Source of the DNA: Dehalococcoidales bacterium
Lineage (GTDB): Bacteria > Chloroflexota > Dehalococcoidia > Dehalococcoidales > ARS1013
Direction: 5' to 3'
Assembly (NCBI GenBank): GCA_030672225.1
Contig: DAOVGW010000033.1
Span: 1 to 18,639, forward strand
DNA length: 18,639 bases
Numbering within the stretch: position 1 is the first letter of the stretch; every line of letters begins with the position of its first letter. Positions 8,057-14,428 of this stretch are shown in pieces. The notes under the pieces were generated by a model that was not told the origin of the DNA, searched no databases, and saw only the letters and a program-made list of their open reading frames with translations. The position numbers and the translations under genes are program-made.

Positions 8057-9304
8057 ATGAGCTTCCTAAGCCAGACAGACCCAGAAATTAGTGGTGCCGT
8101 TGGTGCCGAGGCAGAAAGGCAAAGAGAAACTATAAACCTCATTGCCTCCGAAAACTATACCAGCCGGGCGGTGCTTGAGGCCCAAGGCTCGTTTCTAACC
8201 AACAAATATGCTGAGGGCTACCCCCAGCGCCGCTACTATGGTGGCTGTGAGAATGTGGACACCATAGAAACCCTGGCTACTTCTCGGGCTAAAGAGCTAT
8301 TTTCTGCTGAGCATGCCAATGTCCAAGCGCACAGCGGGGCACAGGCCAATATGGCCACCTACTATGCCCTGCTTGATTACGGCGATACTGTTTTAGGTAT
8401 GGACCTGGCCCACGGCGGTCATCTGACTCATGGTGCCAAGGCCAGCTTCTCAGGTAAGTCATATAACTTTATTACCTACGGCCTGAATGAGGAGACGGAG
8501 AGGATTGACTACCAAGAGGTAGAGAAGCTCGCCCTAAAGCATAAGCCCAGGTTAATTGTGGCTGGAGCCAGCGCTTACCCCAGGATTATTGATTTTGAGC
8601 GTTTTCGGCGTATCGCCGACCTGGTGGGAGCCAAGCTGATAGCTGATATAGCTCACATTGCCGGCATAGTAGCCGCCGGACTACATCCTACACCGGTCCC
8701 CTACGCCGACGTGGTGACCTCAACTACACATAAGACGCTACGCGGTCCACGGGGTGGTTTCATCCTGTGTCGTAAGGAGCTGGCTCAGGCTATAGATGCC
8801 GCTGTTTTCCCCAGAATGCAGGGCGGTCCCCTGATGCATGTCATCGCCGCCAAGGCAGTGGCTTTCCACGAAGCTATGCAGCCAAGTTTTACCGACTACC
8901 AGCGGGCTATACTGGAGAACGCCCTTACTTTAGCCAGTGAACTTAAGCGCCTGGGACTACGCCTTATCTCGGGCGGGACGGATAACCACCTGGTTCTAGC
9001 TGACCTTACCCAGACGGGGATTACCGGCAAACAGGCTGAGGAAGCCTTAGGCAGAGCCGGCATTACCGTTAACCGCAATCAAGTTCCTTTTGTTAATGTC
9101 CTGCCGCCCCGGATAGCCAGTGGCATCAGGCTGGGCACACCAGCGGTAACGACACGCGGCTTCGGCGCTGAGGAAATGAAGCGCATTGCTTCCTTGATTA
9201 TCAAGGTTATTAGCAATATTGATGACCATAATATTGAGAAGCAGGTGCACGAGGAAGTCAGCCAAATGTGCCACCGCTTCCCGGTACCTGGCATTGATGA
9301 CTGA
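8057..9304 (+). CDS. glyA: Serine hydroxymethyltransferase
   Basis: This PLP enzyme interconverts serine and glycine with tetrahydrofolate and supplies one-carbon units. The product is 415 residues, normal for the family. Signatures are INLIASENYTS near the N-terminus, the substrate-binding GYPQRRYYGGCENVD (normally GYPGKRYYGGCE), AHSGAQAN, LIADIAHIAGIVAAG with the PLP-contacting Asp/His, and THKTLRGPRGG holding the Schiff-base Lys226. A late TRGFGAEEM matches the family's C-terminal lobe. Two ATGs lie in tandem at 8054 and 8057; the second is chosen because the Shine-Dalgarno AAGGAG (8047-8052) sits only one base from the first but four from the second. It is convergent with the cold-shock gene and shows nothing unusual. 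Confidence 0.97.
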   Translation: MSFLSQTDPEISGAVGAEAERQRETINLIASENYTSRAVLEAQGSFLTNKYAEGYPQRRYYGGCENVDTIETLATSRAKELFSAEHANVQAHSGAQANMATYYALLDYGDTVLGMDLAHGGHLTHGAKASFSGKSYNFITYGLNEETERIDYQEVEKLALKHKPRLIVAGASAYPRIIDFERFRRIADLVGAKLIADIAHIAGIVAAGLHPTPVPYADVVTSTTHKTLRGPRGGFILCRKELAQAIDAAVFPRMQGGPLMHVIAAKAVAFHEAMQPSFTDYQRAILENALTLASELKRLGLRLISGGTDNHLVLADLTQTGITGKQAEEALGRAGITVNRNQVPFVNVLPPRIASGIRLGTPAVTTRGFGAEEMKRIASLIIKVISNIDDHNIEKQVHEEVSQMCHRFPVPGIDD

Positions 9305-9311
9305 GATTGTT

Positions 9312-9341
9312 TAATAACCCTATCCCCTTTATCCCCCTCAA
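9312..9341. repeat. Pyrimidine-rich repeat, second copy near 18309
   Basis: The stretch with TTAATAACCCTATCCCC, then TTTATCCCCCTC, closely matches 18309-18339 (TTTATTAACC then CTTTAATCCCCCTC), allowing a few single-base gaps. The bases that follow (9374-9391, with TAAGAGAGCC and ACTCTCC) also resemble 18434-18464 with its central hairpin lost. It sits in the 108-base gap between the convergent glyA and cold-shock genes. I see only weak five-base stems here and no T-run, so no clear terminator. Confidence 0.35.
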
Positions 9342-9412
9342 CAGTCTCTCAAGGCGAGGCTTACCCCAAAATATAAGAGAGCCTACTCTCCGTACGGAAT
9401 ATGGTTATGGCA

Positions 9413-9700
9413 TTAGCCACCACTATCGCCACCATCATCGCCATCATCATCGTCACCTTTGTCATCACCACTATCGTCTACCTGAGCCTCGGCCTGAGCC
9501 TCGGCAAGCTTCACATTAACTGCTGCGGGGCGACCATCACGTCCTTGACCCTTCTCAAATTCCACTTCCTGTCCTTCGCTAAGGCTATTGAATTCCACTC
9601 CTTCAAGACTGTTGCTATGGAAGAAGAGGTCTTCTTCCTGTTCTGTCTTGATAAATCCATATCCACGGTCCATGAGCCGTCTGATTGTGCCTTTTGGCAT
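9413..9700 (-). CDS. Cold-shock domain protein with acidic Asp/Gly tail
   Basis: This 95-residue protein starts at an ATG behind a perfect AAGGAGGTG ribosome site. Residues 1-65 are a cold-shock domain: GTIRRLMDRGYGFI carries RNP1 (RGYGFI, 12-17) and DLFFHSN (24-30) is RNP2, followed by LSEGQEVEFE and GRDGRPAAVNV. Such proteins bind single-stranded RNA or DNA and melt RNA structure. Unlike standard 65-70-residue CspA proteins it continues with two AEAQ repeats (66-73) and an extremely acidic Asp/Gly tail (75-95) without positive charge except one Lys. The tail could limit nucleic-acid binding or contact basic partners, as acidic tails do in bacterial SSB, but this is inference. The gene stands alone, convergent with glyA. 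The specific csp letter cannot be assigned. Confidence 0.9.
   Translation of the reverse strand: MPKGTIRRLMDRGYGFIKTEQEEDLFFHSNSLEGVEFNSLSEGQEVEFEKGQGRDGRPAAVNVKLAEAQAEAQVDDSGDDKGDDDDGDDGGDSGG
9481..9504 (-). repeat. Perfect 12-base tandem duplication inside the cold-shock gene
   Basis: CCTGAGCCTCGG occurs twice in tandem (9481-9492, 9493-9504 on the plus strand) and encodes AEAQ-AEAQ. Next to it (9416-9475) lies an impure ATC/ACC trinucleotide run encoding the Asp/Gly tail. Both are of a kind that changes length easily by slippage. Confidence 0.75.
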
Positions 9701-9744
9701 AGAACACCTCCTTAAAGAAAGCCCTCTGGCTAGTCTTAAAGATT

Positions 9745-9807
9745 ATTATACCGCATAATACCCCAAAAGGGGTAGATGGGAATCTATTCAGATGGTAGAG
9801 CGGTATA
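9745..9807 (-). promoter_or_regulatory. Nested inverted repeats and TATAAT upstream of the cold-shock gene
   Basis: On the minus strand, TATAAT at 9745-9750 lies 45 bases before the start codon and can serve as a -10, though no good -35 is at the right distance. It overlaps an 8-base inverted repeat, TATACCGC (9747-9754) with GCGGTATA (9800-9807). Inside lie two smaller hairpins, ACCCC-AAAA-GGGGT (9760-9773) and TAGAT-GGGA-ATCTA (9773-9786, sharing one base). If transcription starts further upstream, this would be a folded mRNA leader, as cold-shock genes often have; otherwise it is a promoter with operator-like dyads. Confidence 0.4.
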
Positions 9808-9907
9808 CTAAGTCACTGCTCTTCTATGACCACGCTTTAAGCCTACAACCCCCACGTTGTTGGCCCGAACGTCAGAATTATCTACACTCTGAAATGAATT
9901 AACAACC

Positions 9908-9975
9908 GAACCTAGCCGACTGAAAAGCAGAGGAGTGGAGAAGGGGACGGGTTAGAGTACTCCACAGTTAGGTTC
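9908..9975. repeat. Imperfect long stem (inverted repeat)
   Basis: GAACCTA (9908-9914) pairs with TAGGTTC (9969-9975); after a four-base bulge ACTG (9919-9922) pairs with CAGT (9965-9968), and further in TGGAG (9936-9940) pairs with CTCCA (9960-9964). It could be a small structured RNA or an element end near the recombinase remnant. No promoter or T-run marks it as a transcript. Confidence 0.3.
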
Positions 9976-9988
9976 TGCCTCTCCTCCC

Positions 9989-10138
9989 CGCACCACCACC
10001 CCCAGCGCATTAGCACCCAGCCTAAAGTACTTACTGGGGTATAGCAGCTTAGCTATGGTTGAGCACTACCTGCAGAGCCTGAATGGTGAGGATGCTGCTG
10101 ATGCGCACAGAAGGTTTAGCTCTATGGACAATATGTGA
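9989..10138 (+). pseudogene. Decayed C-terminal remnant of a tyrosine recombinase/integrase
   Basis: One reading frame, closed upstream by a TAG at 9953-9955 and ending with TGA at 10136-10138, encodes a tail that looks like the last part of a phage-type integrase: LKYLLGYSSLAMVEHYL, then EDAADAHRRFSSMDN. In intact enzymes this reads LQxLLGHSSLxMxxxYxxL, then DxxxAHRKxSPVDN. The catalytic Tyr in HYL is kept, but the preceding GHSSL His is Tyr, and the region before it (LRTTTPSALAPS) only faintly resembles LRxGGNPLALQ. The box with the catalytic Arg and HxxR is missing. The gene is dead and truncated. It suggests that a mobile element once inserted between the cold-shock gene and prs. The left limit is approximate. 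Confidence 0.6.
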
Positions 10139-10464
10139 CATTATCGAAATTTAAGGAGTATTCAGTATCAAAAGGTAGATTACCTCTAATCCATCCTGAG
10201 ACTTCGCCAAAATTGGATTATATGGGAAGTGGCGTTTTCTGGCTGCGGTTAGTATAGTTAACTATTTCTTAATGTCTGGCCTAATCCAGACCAAAAAAGG
10301 CACCAGCCACCGCCTTACCCAGCAGTTCCAGTACCCTCGTATCATCACTTTTAGCCTCTCAAAAAGACCCTGCGGCTTTATCTTCTCAGGCTAGTTTGTG
10401 TACGGATTGAGTCTATTCCTCATATACGAACTTGTCAATACTTCCTTGTTGCCCCCTTTCTGTC

Positions 10465-10494
10465 TGCACATTTTTTACTCCAAAATGTTATAAT
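10465..10494 (+). promoter_or_regulatory. prs-secA promoter
   Basis: A perfect TATAAT at 10489-10494 has a four-of-six -35 (TGCACA, 10465-10470) at 18 bases. Transcription would start near 10501, giving a leader of about 77 bases that contains the short repeats at 10504-10535 and the Shine-Dalgarno GGGGGAG. As the first good promoter before the run of plus-strand genes it may drive prs, secA and the two genes after them. Confidence 0.45.
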
Positions 10495-10503
10495 AAATTG
10501 CAT

Positions 10504-10535
10504 TTGGTTCATTGGTTCAAATGTATTAAATGTAT
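10504..10535 (+). repeat. Short direct repeats in the prs leader
   Basis: TTGGTTCA occurs twice in tandem (10504-10511, 10512-10519) and ATGTAT twice (10521-10526, 10530-10535). CATTTG (10501-10506) and CAAATG (10518-10523) also form an inverted repeat around the first pair. Lying right after the predicted transcription start, they could be an operator or a small leader hairpin. Confidence 0.4.
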
Positions 10536-10577
10536 GTGATATAAGCTAAAATTTGCATTTAAAGGGGGAGAAAGCTG

Positions 10578-11516
10578 ATGGATGAATTAAAGGTGTTTAC
10601 CGGCAATGCCCATCCGGCTCTGGCTAAAGCAGTTACTGAATACCTGAGCATACCGTTAGGTAACTGCGAGGTCTTCCAGTTTAGCAATGAGAACATCTTT
10701 GTCCGCATTATGGAGAATGTCCGCTCACGGGACACCTTTGTTATTCAGCACATCACGTCCCCGGACAATAAGAGCCTGGTTGAACTGCTGATTATGATTG
10801 ATGCCCTGAAGAGGGCTTCAGCCGGACGCATTACTGCTGTCGTCCCCTATTATGGCTATGGCCGCACTGATAAGAAAGACCAGCCAAGGGTGCCGATAAC
10901 GGCCAGGTTGATAGCTGATCTCTTAACTGTAGCCGGAGCCAACCGACTCCTGACCGTGGACCTGCACGCCGGTCAAATACAAGGCTTTTTCAACATCCCG
11001 GTCGATGAACTCACCGCCCTCGACCTGCTTTGTGCCTATTTTACAAAGAAGAAGCTTCAGAACCTGGTTGTGGTAGCCACCGATATCGGCATTTCAAAAC
11101 GGGCACGGGACATGGCGACTAAGCTTGCCGTCCCACTGGCTATTATGGAAAAGAGACGCATCGGTAATTTTGACCAGATAGAGACACTAAATGTCATTGG
11201 TGAAGTAGAAGGCAAGATAGCCCTCACCATAGATGATGAGATAGACACCGCTGGCTCCCTGGCAAATACCGTTACCACCCTGATAGAGCGAGGTGCCAAT
11301 GAAGTCTATGCCTGCTGCACCCACCCGGTATTCACCGGACCAGCTAGCCAGAGGATAGCCTCATCTCCGGTAAAGGAAGTGGTAATTACCGATACTATCC
11401 CGGTTACTGGGCAGAAGAAGCTGGACAAGATTACCGTCCTGCCCATCGCCCCACTGCTGGGTGAAGCCATCCACCGCATCCATACCGGGCTATCGGTCGG
11501 AGCTATGTTTGAGTAA
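10578..11516 (+). CDS. prs: Ribose-phosphate diphosphokinase (PRPP synthase)
   Basis: The enzyme makes PRPP from ribose 5-phosphate and ATP for purine, pyrimidine, His, Trp and NAD synthesis. The product is 312 residues, normal for class I. Signatures are FSNENIFVRIMENVR (normally FSDGE), VVPYYGYGRTDKKDQPR at the ATP site (normally YARQDRK), DLHAGQIQGFF at 128-138, the flexible KRR catalytic-loop remnant at 192-194, and the PRPP-binding DDEIDTAGSL at 219-228. The ATP-site changes (Ala to Gly, Gln to Thr, Arg to Lys) are conservative. The ATG has GGGGGAG about eight bases upstream. It lies 10 bases before secA, so the two genes are almost surely co-transcribed; the metabolic reason is not obvious. 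Confidence 0.95.
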   Translation: MDELKVFTGNAHPALAKAVTEYLSIPLGNCEVFQFSNENIFVRIMENVRSRDTFVIQHITSPDNKSLVELLIMIDALKRASAGRITAVVPYYGYGRTDKKDQPRVPITARLIADLLTVAGANRLLTVDLHAGQIQGFFNIPVDELTALDLLCAYFTKKKLQNLVVVATDIGISKRARDMATKLAVPLAIMEKRRIGNFDQIETLNVIGEVEGKIALTIDDEIDTAGSLANTVTTLIERGANEVYACCTHPVFTGPASQRIASSPVKEVVITDTIPVTGQKKLDKITVLPIAPLLGEAIHRIHTGLSVGAMFE

Positions 11517-11526
11517 GGGTGAGTCT

Positions 11527-14178
11527 ATGCTTAAATGGCTGGGTAGTCTTAGGGATTCCAACGAGAAAGAGCTAAAACGGCTGGGGCAAACTGTAGCGCG
11601 GATAAATGGACTTGAGCCCGAGTTTAGTAAGCTCAGTGACGGAGAACTTCGCTTAAAGACCGATGAGTTCAAAGCCCGGCTTAAGGCAGGCTCTTCACCT
11701 GATGAACTTCTCCCGGAAGCCTTTGCCGCTGTGCGCGAAGCCGCTAAAAGAACCATAGGCCAGCGTCACTTTGATGTGCAGCTCATAGGCGGCATCGTCC
11801 TTCACCAGGGCAAAATCGCCGAGATGAAAACCGGCGAGGGCAAGACCCTGGCGGCTACCCTGACCCTTTATCTCAACTCACTTACCGGCGAGGGCGCTCA
11901 CCTGGTTACCGTAAATGACTACCTGGCACGGCGAGACCCCTACTGGATGGGGCCTATCTACCATGCCCTGGGGACGAGCGTGGCCAGCATATATCCGCAG
12001 CAGACCCCGGATGAGCATTCACCCGCCCGCCTTTATGACCCGGAATATGACTCAGGGGACAGCCGCTGGCGCAACTTCCGCCCCATCCCCCGCCGTGAGG
12101 CTTATAAGGCCGATATTACCTACGGCACCTCAAACGAGTTTGGCTTTGACTATCTTCGGGACAATATGGCTATTGACCTCTCCCGGTGCGTCCAGCGCCA
12201 GCTTAACTACGCCATTGTTGACGAGGTAGATAACCTGCTTATTGATGAGGCAAGAACACCGCTTATTATAAGTGCCCCCGATGTTGAGGCGACACAGCTA
12301 TATCAGCTATTCGCCCGTCTTGTTCTCCGTCTTAAGGAGGGAGCAGATTATGAGATTAAAGAAAAAGAGCGCAGTGTTGAACTGACCGATGACGGCTACG
12401 CCAATGTGGAGAGGTTACTCAAGCGTGAAGGGGTATTAAAATCAGCCAGCCTCTATGACCCGGGCAATATGCACCTGATGCGCCACCTAAGAAATGCCCT
12501 CACTGCCGGAGAAATATATAGGAAAGACCGCGACTATGTCGTTAAAAATGGTGAGGTTATCATAGTTGATGAGTTCACCGGCCGGATGATGCTGGGCCGG
12601 CGCTACTCTGAGGGGTTGCACCAGGCAATAGAGGCCAAGGAGCATGTCAAGGTTCAGCAGGAAAGCCGCACCTTTGCCACCATTACCATCCAGAACTACT
12701 TCCGCATGTACAAAAAGTTAGCCGGCATGACCGGTACCGCCCTAACCGAGGCTGAGGAGTTTCACAAGATATATAAACTTGATGTGTTGGTTATCCCCAC
12801 CCACAAAGAGATGATTCGCCAGGACTTCTCCGACCAGATTTATAAGGATGAGGAGTCTAAATTCAAGGCAGTGGCTCGTGAGATTGAGGAGCTTCATAAA
12901 GAAGGACGCCCGGTGCTAATCGGCACAGTGTCTATTGAAAAGTCGGAGCGCTTGAGTGACCTGCTAAAAAGAAAGGGCATCCCGCACCAGATCTTAAATG
13001 CCAAAAATCACGAGAAAGAGGCCGACATCATTGCCCGTGCCGGGGAGACGGGAGCGGTTACTGTAGCCACCAATATGGCCGGGCGTGGCGTTGATATTGT
13101 GCTCGGCGGCAAGGAGCCGACTAATGGTGACCAACCAGAGTGGCGTAAGTGGCAGGAAACACACAACCAGGTGGTCAAGTTCGGCGGGCTTCATGTTACC
13201 GGCACCGAGCGCCACGAGGCACGCCGCATTGATAATCAGCTAAGAGGTAGAGCCGGCCGCCAGGGAGACCCGGGAAGCACCCGCTTCTATGTCTCCTTAG
13301 AGGATGACGTTATGCGCCGTTTTGGCGGCGACCGAATCAAGGGACTTATGGAATGGGCCGGCATGGATGAGAACACCCCGATTGAGAACAGACTGGTCAC
13401 CCGCTCTATTGGAGAGGCCCAGAAACGCGTTGAAGGCTATCACTTTGATATCCGCAAACACCTGGTGGAATATGATGATGTCATAAATAGACAGCGAGAG
13501 ATTATCTACGACGAACGAAGGAAAATGTTAAGCGGTGCCGACCTTAAGTCAAACATTCTGTCAATGGTAAGAGAAGAGATTCAGGGCATGGTGGCCGCCC
13601 ACCTTGCCGATGAGCATGAACCCGACCATAAAGGTCTCGTTTCTGATGCGGCTACCATCCTCCCCCTGCCCTCAGAGATAAATGCCCAAGCCCTCTCCCA
13701 GTTGAAGACGGAGCAGATTGAAGACAGGCTCATTAAGCACTCCGAGGCGCTGTATGAGCAGCGGGAGGAAGAGCTGGGCCCAGATGACATGAGGGTGCTG
13801 GAGCGGCTGATAATGCTGCGCACCATGGATAACCTGTGGATAGAGCACCTGACAATGATGGACTATATACGCCAGGGGATAGGGCTTCAGGCGATGGCTC
13901 AGCGAGACCCGCTGGTAGCCTACAAGCGAGAAAGCCACCGTATGTTCCAGGACCTAATGGCAGCTATCCAGCATGATGTGGTTCATACCATATATCGTGT
14001 CGGTATTACCCGCAAGGAAGCCACTCAGCAGGTGCCGTCACCAATGGCTCAGCTTGCCGCGGTAGGGGCTGGTGGCGGCAGGAAACAGCCGACAAGGGCA
14101 GCCGGTAAAAAAGTGGGCAGAAACGACCCCTGCCCCTGCGGCAGTGGCAAAAAATTCAAAAAATGCTGTGGGAAGTGA
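11527..14178 (+). CDS. secA: Preprotein translocase ATPase SecA
   Basis: This 883-residue motor pushes unfolded secretory proteins through SecYEG. The DEAD-type motor has MKTGEGKT at 100-107 (Walker A), VDEVDNLLIDEARTPLIIS at 231-249, and in the second half ILNAKNHEKEADIIARAG, TNMAGRGVDIVLGG and DNQLRGRAGRQGDPGSTRFY. The C-terminus ends in a SEC-C zinc motif, C869-x-C871 and C880-C881 (CPCGSGKKFKKCC), which binds SecB or ribosomes in other bacteria. Between the first nucleotide-binding motifs, residues about 156-190 form an acidic insertion (YPQQTPDEHSPARLYDPEYD and onward to FRPIPRREAY) absent from E. coli and B. subtilis SecA but, as I recall, typical of Chloroflexota. The ATG at 11527 is chosen over an upstream in-frame start inside prs because it matches family N-termini and follows AAGGGTGAG. 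Confidence 0.97.
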   Translation: MLKWLGSLRDSNEKELKRLGQTVARINGLEPEFSKLSDGELRLKTDEFKARLKAGSSPDELLPEAFAAVREAAKRTIGQRHFDVQLIGGIVLHQGKIAEMKTGEGKTLAATLTLYLNSLTGEGAHLVTVNDYLARRDPYWMGPIYHALGTSVASIYPQQTPDEHSPARLYDPEYDSGDSRWRNFRPIPRREAYKADITYGTSNEFGFDYLRDNMAIDLSRCVQRQLNYAIVDEVDNLLIDEARTPLIISAPDVEATQLYQLFARLVLRLKEGADYEIKEKERSVELTDDGYANVERLLKREGVLKSASLYDPGNMHLMRHLRNALTAGEIYRKDRDYVVKNGEVIIVDEFTGRMMLGRRYSEGLHQAIEAKEHVKVQQESRTFATITIQNYFRMYKKLAGMTGTALTEAEEFHKIYKLDVLVIPTHKEMIRQDFSDQIYKDEESKFKAVAREIEELHKEGRPVLIGTVSIEKSERLSDLLKRKGIPHQILNAKNHEKEADIIARAGETGAVTVATNMAGRGVDIVLGGKEPTNGDQPEWRKWQETHNQVVKFGGLHVTGTERHEARRIDNQLRGRAGRQGDPGSTRFYVSLEDDVMRRFGGDRIKGLMEWAGMDENTPIENRLVTRSIGEAQKRVEGYHFDIRKHLVEYDDVINRQREIIYDERRKMLSGADLKSNILSMVREEIQGMVAAHLADEHEPDHKGLVSDAATILPLPSEINAQALSQLKTEQIEDRLIKHSEALYEQREEELGPDDMRVLERLIMLRTMDNLWIEHLTMMDYIRQGIGLQAMAQRDPLVAYKRESHRMFQDLMAAIQHDVVHTIYRVGITRKEATQQVPSPMAQLAAVGAGGGRKQPTRAAGKKVGRNDPCPCGSGKKFKKCCGK

Positions 14179-14212
14179 GGAGGGAGGAGTATAATGACAA
14201 CAGAGGCAAAAA

Positions 14213-14428
14213 ATGCTTGACCGAGAAGTTGTTAAAGAATTTTTAGATGATAGGATTGAGGACTTGGAAGTCCCGAAGGACATCTCAAAAAATGCCTTGG
14301 TTGAGGCTTTTTGCCAGTATACCGAAGATGATTACTATGAGTGGCTGAAGGATAACTGTAAGTCCTTCTTTGACCACGGTAACCCGGACTGGGACTGGAT
14401 AAGGGATAGAATAAAAGCCAATGAATAA
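14213..14428 (+). CDS. Small acidic protein behind secA, unknown
   Basis: This 71-residue, strongly acidic, Trp/Tyr-rich soluble protein (for example EDDYYEWLKDN and GNPDWDWIRDRI) matches no family I know. The ATG at 14213 has GAGG six bases upstream. A much stronger Shine-Dalgarno (GAGGAGGGAGGAG, 14177-14189) instead serves an ATG at 14194 that opens an eight-codon frame ending at TGA 14218-14220, overlapping this start. The two frames differ by one base in a run of six A (14208-14213): with one A fewer, MTTEAK would be joined in frame to this protein. The gene may therefore be translated by re-initiation, by slippage, or the run may hide a sequencing error. It overlaps the next gene by eight bases (ATGAATAA). 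Confidence 0.7.
   Translation: MLDREVVKEFLDDRIEDLEVPKDISKNALVEAFCQYTEDDYYEWLKDNCKSFFDHGNPDWDWIRDRIKANE

Larger units (their letters stand above)
9701..10577. other. Gene-poor 877-base gap
   Basis: This gap between the divergent cold-shock and prs genes holds no intact gene. From left to right I see the cold-shock gene's leader with nested inverted repeats (9745-9807), an imperfect stem (9908-9975), the decayed 3' end of a tyrosine recombinase (about 9989-10138), a 6-base inverted repeat (10274-10279/10286-10291), and the prs promoter and short repeats (10465-10560). A minus-strand frame of 54 codons at 10423-10262, broken by one TAG at codon 11, may be another gene remnant but matches nothing I know. 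The mixture fits the scar of an old integrated element. Confidence 0.6.

Noticed and set aside
9401..9715. 104-codon plus-strand frame opposite the cold-shock gene
   Set aside because: It is antisense to a clear cold-shock domain with a perfect ribosome site; its apparent hydrophobic helix is the complement of the Asp/Gly tail.
9780..9850. tRNA-like D-arm (TTCAGATGGTAGAGC)
   Set aside because: No acceptor or anticodon stem pairs, and no GTTCRA T-loop follows at the right distance; the resemblance is limited to the D-arm.
10274..10291. GTCTGG...CCAGAC hairpin as a terminator
   Set aside because: No T-run follows on either strand and no gene ends nearby; it is kept only as a minor inverted repeat.
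11461..11526. Upstream in-frame extension of SecA
   Set aside because: It lies inside prs, and its residues do not look like a SecA N-terminus, whereas MLKWLGSLRDSNEKELKRL at 11527 does.
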